5,542 nt of DNA from CAYLZO01 sp964387775 (GTDB taxonomy: Bacteria > Chloroflexota > Anaerolineae > JAAYZQ01), in the NCBI GenBank assembly GCA_964387775.1, contig CAYLZO010000293.1, positions 1-5,542 on the forward strand. The letters are read 5' to 3'. The position numbers and the translations under genes were made by a program. Positions 4,186 through 5,542 of the stretch are shown one piece after another (positions within the stretch are counted from its first letter, which is position 1; every line of letters begins with the position of its first letter). The notes under the pieces are model-generated. The model searched no databases, had not been told where the DNA came from, and was given only the letters and a program-made list of their open reading frames with translations.

Positions 4186-5542
4186 ATGCGAAGCGACGAC
4201 ATGAAAACCGGCCTGCAACGGGCCCAGCACCGGGCGCTGTTTTACTCGATGGGCTACACCCGGCGCGAGATCGAGCAGCCCATCGTCGGCGTGGTCAACT
4301 CGTACAACCAGATCATCCCCGGCCACGTGCACCTGGACCGGCTGGTCGACGCCGTGGTGCGCGGCGTGTCGATGGCGGGCGGCACGCCGGTGGTCTTTCC
4401 CGCCATCGGCATCTGCGACGGGCTGACCATGGGCCACAACGGCATGCGCTACGTGCTGGCCAGCCGCGAGCACATCGCCGATTCGGTCGAGATCATGGCC
4501 AGCGCCCACCCCTTCGACGCCCTGGTGCTCGTCACCAACTGCGACAAGATCACCCCGGCGATGATGATGGCCGCCCTGCGCCTCGACATCCCGGCCGTGG
4601 TGCTCAGCGGCGGGCCGATGCTGGCCGGCGACTGGCGCGGCCGCGAGACCGACCTGACCACCGTCTGGGAGGGCGTCGGCCAGGTGACGGCGGGGACGAT
4701 GAGCTCCGCCGAGATGGCCGAACTGGAGGAGGTCTGCTGCCCCGGCTGCGGTTCGTGCGCGGGCATGTTCACCGCCAACTCGATGAACTGCCTGGCCGAG
4801 GCCCTGGGCCTGGCCTTGCCGGGCAACGGCACGATTCCCGCCGTTGATGCGGCGCGGGTGCGGCTGGCCAAGCTGGCCGGGCTCAAGGTCATGGAGCTGC
4901 TGGAAAAGGACCTCCGCCCGCGGGCCATCGCCACCCGCCAGGCCTTCCTCAACGCCATCGCCGTGGACATGGCCCTCGGCTGCTCGACCAACACGATCTT
5001 GCACGTGCCGGCCATCGCCCACGAGGCGGGCATCGACATTCCCCAGTATCTCTTCCAGGAGGTCAGCGACCGGGTGCCGCACCTGTGCAACATGAGCCCC
5101 GCCGGTCCCCACCACCTCGACGACCTGGACCGGGCCGGCGGCGTGCAGGCGGTCATGCAGCGCCTGGCCGAGCGCGACTTGGTCGATCTGGCCGTGCAGA
5201 CCGTCACCGGCGCGAGCCTGGGCCGGAACCTGGCTTCGGCCGAGATCCGCGATGAGGAGGTGATTCGCCCCTTCGAGCGGCCGGTGCACACCGAGGGCGG
5301 CATCGCGATTCTCACCGGCAACCTGGCGCCCGACGGAGCGGTGGTCAAGCAGGCGGCCGTCGCGCCCGCCATGCGCCAGCGGCGGGGCGCGGCCCGCGTG
5401 TTCGACGGCGAGGAGCCGGCCGTCGAGGCCATACTGGGCGGCCGCATCGAGCCGGGCGACGTGGTCGTCGTGCGCTACGAGGGGCCGAGGGGCGGGCCGG
5501 GCATGCGCGAGATGCTGGCCCCGACGTCGGCCATCGTCGGCA
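4186..5542 (+). CDS. ilvD: Dihydroxy-acid dehydratase (IlvD/Edd family), 3' end cut by window
   Basis: The 452 visible residues are the N-terminal four-fifths of a protein normally about 550-560 residues long. IlvD is a cytoplasmic Fe-S enzyme that turns 2,3-dihydroxy-isovalerate and its homologue into 2-keto acids for valine, leucine and isoleucine synthesis. Landmarks are NSYNQIIPGHVHL, Cys77-Asp78 in GICDGLTMGH, Asn118-Cys119-Asp-Lys121 (NCDKI, cluster Cys and the lysine carbamylated in relatives), CPGCGSCAGMFTANSMNC at 185-202, GCSTNTILH, SPAGPHHLDDLDRAGG, and EMLAPTSAIVG at the end. The catalytic serine region (GRFSGG) lies beyond the window. The sequence looks like archaeal-type IlvD rather than the sugar-acid branch: it has PGH where [2Fe-2S] sugar-acid dehydratases have PC. 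Even so, its place beside catabolic genes, without ilvB, ilvC or leu genes in view, leaves open that it dehydrates another dihydroxy or sugar acid. Family membership is firm; branched-chain specificity is a guess. Confidence 0.88.
   Translation, partial: MRSDDMKTGLQRAQHRALFYSMGYTRREIEQPIVGVVNSYNQIIPGHVHLDRLVDAVVRGVSMAGGTPVVFPAIGICDGLTMGHNGMRYVLASREHIADSVEIMASAHPFDALVLVTNCDKITPAMMMAALRLDIPAVVLSGGPMLAGDWRGRETDLTTVWEGVGQVTAGTMSSAEMAELEEVCCPGCGSCAGMFTANSMNCLAEALGLALPGNGTIPAVDAARVRLAKLAGLKVMELLEKDLRPRAIATRQAFLNAIAVDMALGCSTNTILHVPAIAHEAGIDIPQYLFQEVSDRVPHLCNMSPAGPHHLDDLDRAGGVQAVMQRLAERDLVDLAVQTVTGASLGRNLASAEIRDEEVIRPFERPVHTEGGIAILTGNLAPDGAVVKQAAVAPAMRQRRGAARVFDGEEPAVEAILGGRIEPGDVVVVRYEGPRGGPGMREMLAPTSAIVG

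Noticed and set aside
4132..5289. Long open frame on the minus strand (385 codons) opposite the IlvD-family gene
   Set aside because: It has the same antisense composition and no recognisable domain, and the opposite strand carries strong IlvD motifs throughout.

Overview
The window is GC-rich (strong G/C third-codon bias) and holds five protein-coding genes, all on the + strand. They are separated by gaps of 72, 78, 108 and 27 bases, each with a good Shine-Dalgarno site before the next gene. This looks like one co-transcribed metabolic cluster cut at both ends: the first gene lacks its 5' part and the last lacks its 3' part. No promoter, rRNA, tRNA, CRISPR array, transposase or canonical U-tract terminator was found.

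Layout: (1) 1-609, C-terminal part of a RuBisCO-like protein (form IV type); (2) 682-2136, a 4-hydroxybutyryl-CoA dehydratase (AbfD) family protein with the full set of Fe-S ligands; (3) 2215-3174, a 3-hydroxyacyl-CoA dehydrogenase-fold NAD enzyme; (4) 3283-4158, a beta-keto acid cleavage enzyme (BKACE, Kce-like, formerly DUF849); (5) 4186-5542, a dihydroxy-acid dehydratase (IlvD/Edd family), truncated by the window end.

Each of the four intergenic gaps is occupied by a different palindromic or inverted-repeat element that touches, or begins within a few bases of, the upstream stop codon. In the fourth gap the palindrome has entered the coding sequence: the stop codon of the BKACE gene is the hairpin loop, and its last five residues are encoded by one arm. 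Such short dispersed palindromes, together with the base composition, resemble what I recall from environmental Chloroflexota (Anaerolineae/Ardenticatenia-like) genomes. This taxonomic suggestion is weak and rests on memory of repeat styles, not on a search.

Together the enzymes suggest breakdown of a hydroxylated organic acid or sugar acid. The dehydratases would remove water, the dehydrogenase would make a beta-keto acid or acyl-CoA, and the BKACE would cleave the beta-keto acid with acetyl-CoA to give acetoacetate and a new acyl-CoA. The RuBisCO-like protein would act on an enolisable keto compound. A simpler partial reading is 4-hydroxybutyryl-CoA to crotonyl-CoA to acetoacetyl-CoA, but no crotonase lies in the window. 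I know of no described pathway using this exact set, so the substrate is unknown.
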